DNA of 64,000 nucleotides from an uncultured Lachnospiraceae bacterium (GTDB lineage: Bacteria; Bacillota; Clostridia; Lachnospirales; Lachnospiraceae): positions 1 through 64,000 of the forward strand of contig CAMWPB010000004.1 in the NCBI GenBank assembly GCA_947176065.1, given 5' to 3'. A program made the translations under genes and the position numbers. The first letter of the stretch is position 1; each line of letters starts with the position of its first letter. Below the pieces are notes generated by a model, which had not been told where the DNA came from, did no database searches, and saw only the letters and a list, made by a program, of their open reading frames with translations. This document shows positions 61,916-64,000 of this stretch, one piece after another.

Positions 61916-63361
61916 ATGAAAAAAATCTTATTTGTCGCGTCGGAAGGCGTTCCTTTTATCAAAACAGGCGGGTTGGCGGACGTGGTCGGCTCTCTGCCCA
62001 AGTGTATTGATAAGCAGTATTTTGATGTGCGGGTTATCCTGCCGAAGTATACCTGCATGAAGCAGGAGATGAAGGATAAACTCACCTACAAGACCCATTT
62101 CTACATGGATTTCCACTGGAAAGAGGAGTATGTGGGGATTCTGGAGGCGGAAGTCGACGGGGTGAAATACTATTTTATTGATAACGAGAGTTATTTTAAC
62201 GGTTTTCAGCCTTACAGCGACAACGCGCTGTTTGAGATTGAAAAGTATGCCTTTTTCTGTAAGGCGGCGCTGTGTATTCTCCCGGTGATCGATTTCAGAC
62301 CGGATCTGATTCACTGCCACGACTGGCAGACCGGCCTGATTCCGGTATATTTAAAGGAGCGGTTCCAGGGAGGAGAGTTCTACCGGGGCATCAAGACCGT
62401 CATGACCATTCATAACCTGAAATTCCAGGGTAAGTGGAGCGTGAAGGAAGTAAAGGAGATCACGGGACTGCCGGGGTATTTCTTTACGGCGGATAAGCTG
62501 GAGGCGTACAAGGATGCGAACCTCTTAAAGGGTGGTCTTGTTTACGCGGACGCCATCACCACGGTCAGCGACACCTACGCGGAGGAGATCAAGACGGCGT
62601 TCTACGGCGAGGGATTAAACGGCCTGCTCTGCGCGAGGGCGGGAGACCTGCGCGGTATCGTGAACGGCATAGATTACGACGATTTTAATCCGGAGACGGA
62701 TAAGAACATAGATTTCAGGTACAATGCGGCTAACTTCCGCAAGGAAAAAGTAAAGAACAAGCGCGCGCTGCAGGAGCAGCTCGGATTAAATCAGGACGAC
62801 AGATCCATGATGCTGGGTATAGTGTCGAGACTGACGGGACAGAAAGGCTTCGATCTGATCGCTTATATCATGGATGAGCTGTGTCAGGATAATGTCCAGA
62901 TCGTAGTGCTCGGTACCGGTGAGGAGCAGTACGAAAACATGTTCCGGCATTTCGACTGGAAGTATCACGGTAAGGTGTCGGCGAATATTTACTATTCGGA
63001 TGCGCTTTCCCATAAGATTTACGCGGCCAGCGACGCGTTCCTTATGCCGTCGCTCTTTGAGCCCTGCGGTTTAAGCCAGCTGATGTCCCTGCGCTACGGC
63101 ACGGTGCCGATCGTGCGCGAGACCGGCGGCCTGAAGGATACCGTACAGCCCTATAACGAGTATGAGGGCACCGGTACGGGCTTCAGCTTTAAGAATTACA
63201 ACGCCCATGAGATGCTGGGCACGATCCGCTATGCAGAGCATATTTATTATGATAAGAAGCGGGAATGGAATAAGATCGTGGACAGAGGCATGGCGGCGGA
63301 CTTCTCGTGGCATGTATCTGCGAAGAAATATCAGGAAATGTATGACTGGCTGATTGGATAG
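61916..63361 (+). CDS. glgA: Glycogen synthase (ADP-glucose type)
   Basis: A 481-residue GT5 enzyme extending alpha-1,4-glucan with ADP-glucose. The N-terminal KTGGLADVVGSLP (15-27) binds the donor; GIVSRLTGQKGFDLI, and PSLFEPCGLSQLMSLRYGT near the C terminus, complete the GT-B fold. GGAGGG precedes the ATG, and TATACT in the spacer (about 61851) may be a -10. No other glg gene is near, so storage genes are split in this genome. Confidence 0.95.
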   Translation: MKKILFVASEGVPFIKTGGLADVVGSLPKCIDKQYFDVRVILPKYTCMKQEMKDKLTYKTHFYMDFHWKEEYVGILEAEVDGVKYYFIDNESYFNGFQPYSDNALFEIEKYAFFCKAALCILPVIDFRPDLIHCHDWQTGLIPVYLKERFQGGEFYRGIKTVMTIHNLKFQGKWSVKEVKEITGLPGYFFTADKLEAYKDANLLKGGLVYADAITTVSDTYAEEIKTAFYGEGLNGLLCARAGDLRGIVNGIDYDDFNPETDKNIDFRYNAANFRKEKVKNKRALQEQLGLNQDDRSMMLGIVSRLTGQKGFDLIAYIMDELCQDNVQIVVLGTGEEQYENMFRHFDWKYHGKVSANIYYSDALSHKIYAASDAFLMPSLFEPCGLSQLMSLRYGTVPIVRETGGLKDTVQPYNEYEGTGTGFSFKNYNAHEMLGTIRYAEHIYYDKKREWNKIVDRGMAADFSWHVSAKKYQEMYDWLIG

Positions 63362-63365
63362 GGAC

Positions 63366-64000
63366 ATGGAAGATCCGAAGAAAAAGAGCACGTTTGTGTT
63401 TCAGGCGGGCATTCTGGCAGCAGCCGGAATGCTCGTCAAAGTGATCGGCCTGATATACAGAAGCCCGCTTCTTTCCATTATCGGCATTGAAGGCAACGGG
63501 TATTATAATGCGGCGATCAATATCTACACAATTATATTATTGATTTCCTCCTACAGCATCCCCTCGGCGATTTCCAAGGTGATCGCCCAGCGGCTTGCGT
63601 TTAAGGAATATCGGAATGCACAGAGGGTTTTTGTCTGTGCACTTCTCTATGTTCTGGTGGTGGGCGGCGTTGCCTCGATTCTGACTTTCGTGGGAGCGCC
63701 TTTTCTGGTGGGGAAGAATCCCAATGCGGTGATGGCGCTTCGGGTGCTGTCGCCGACAATCTTTTTTTCGGGTTTTCTCGGTGTGCTCCGCGGGTTTTTT
63801 CAGGCTCACGGTTCCATGGTACACACTTCCATTTCACAGGTGTTGGAACAGATTTTAAATGCGGCGGTCAGTATTCTGGCGGCGAAGCTTCTGATCGGGC
63901 TTGCGGTGGACGGGGATGCCACCACGCGCGCCATCTACGGCTCGGCAGGGTCGGCGCTGGGAACAGGCGCGGGTGTGCTGATCGGCCTTTTTTTCATGTT
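63366..64000 (+). CDS. Polysaccharide/lipid flippase of the MOP superfamily (SpoVB/MurJ-like), 5' part
   Basis: The gene starts with ATG at 63366, four bases after glgA, and runs off the window; 211 codons are visible. The protein opens with a charged tail (MEDPKKKSTFVFQAG) and shows at least five membrane helices. The GMLVKVIGLIYRSPLLSIIG and IPSAISKVIAQRLA stretches are typical of SpoVB-type members of the MATE/MOP group, which move lipid-linked wall precursors. SpoVB, MurJ and Wzx cannot be told apart from this part. Confidence 0.82.
   Translation, partial: MEDPKKKSTFVFQAGILAAAGMLVKVIGLIYRSPLLSIIGIEGNGYYNAAINIYTIILLISSYSIPSAISKVIAQRLAFKEYRNAQRVFVCALLYVLVVGGVASILTFVGAPFLVGKNPNAVMALRVLSPTIFFSGFLGVLRGFFQAHGSMVHTSISQVLEQILNAAVSILAAKLLIGLAVDGDATTRAIYGSAGSALGTGAGVLIGLFFM

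Overview
The window looks like a chromosome segment of a spore-forming Firmicute of the class Clostridia, most likely a Lachnospiraceae relative. The reasons are the complete spoIIIAA-AH operon, the order nusB-xseA-xseB-ispA-dxs-tlyA-nadK-argR-recN-spoIVB, the set dgt-dnaG-rpoD-trmK, strong Shine-Dalgarno sites throughout, and several protein families common in this group (DUF4179, DUF4125, DUF6320, GerMN lipoprotein). The assignment rests on gene content and order only.

Layout. Positions 1-4927 are the integrase end of a lower-GC integrated element: a small unknown protein, an FtsK/TcpA-type ATPase, a replication initiator joining an HUH endonuclease to an SF3 helicase (the architecture of CRESS-DNA Reps), and a tyrosine integrase next to the 3' end of a tRNA-Leu(AAG) gene. 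The other end lies outside the window. An ECF sigma factor with its DUF4179 anti-sigma partner and a second tRNA-Leu (CAG) follow. Positions 7576-19683 form a chitobiose-use locus: N,N'-diacetylchitobiose phosphorylase, a hexosamine-phosphate mutase, a YesM/YesN-type two-component system, a carbohydrate ABC importer without its own ATPase, nagB and nagA. Together they would import chitobiose, split it by phosphate into GlcNAc-1-P and GlcNAc, convert GlcNAc-1-P to GlcNAc-6-P, and feed it to fructose-6-P.

Positions 19700-24240 hold a GerMN lipoprotein, a DUF4125 protein and a group of DUF6320 membrane protein, HHxxxDG acyltransferase and alpha/beta hydrolase. Positions 24464-30973 carry dgt, dnaG, rpoD, trmK and a TGS-type nucleoside kinase, followed by RNase P RNA (rnpB). 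Next come a trypsin-like protease, an aldose-epimerase-like protein, an ABC exporter pair, two CobW-type metal GTPases, a CmpB-like membrane protein and a PHP phosphoesterase. The sporulation operon spoIIIAA-AH (38977-44091) has a good sigma-E promoter. Then follow prfC, a transglutaminase-like protein and the long housekeeping run from Asp23/nusB to spoIVB.

After spoIVB the order departs from the usual one. Where spo0A is expected there is a Fic-domain remnant, a chemoreceptor and a LacI regulator (each preceded by a matching operator), and then a protein with only the DNA-binding half of Spo0A. The window ends with glgA and the start of a flippase. Four spacers carry palindromic or branched repeat elements that share small motifs; these, the receiver-less Spo0A, the LacI/chemoreceptor pair and the CRESS-like element are the most interesting points.
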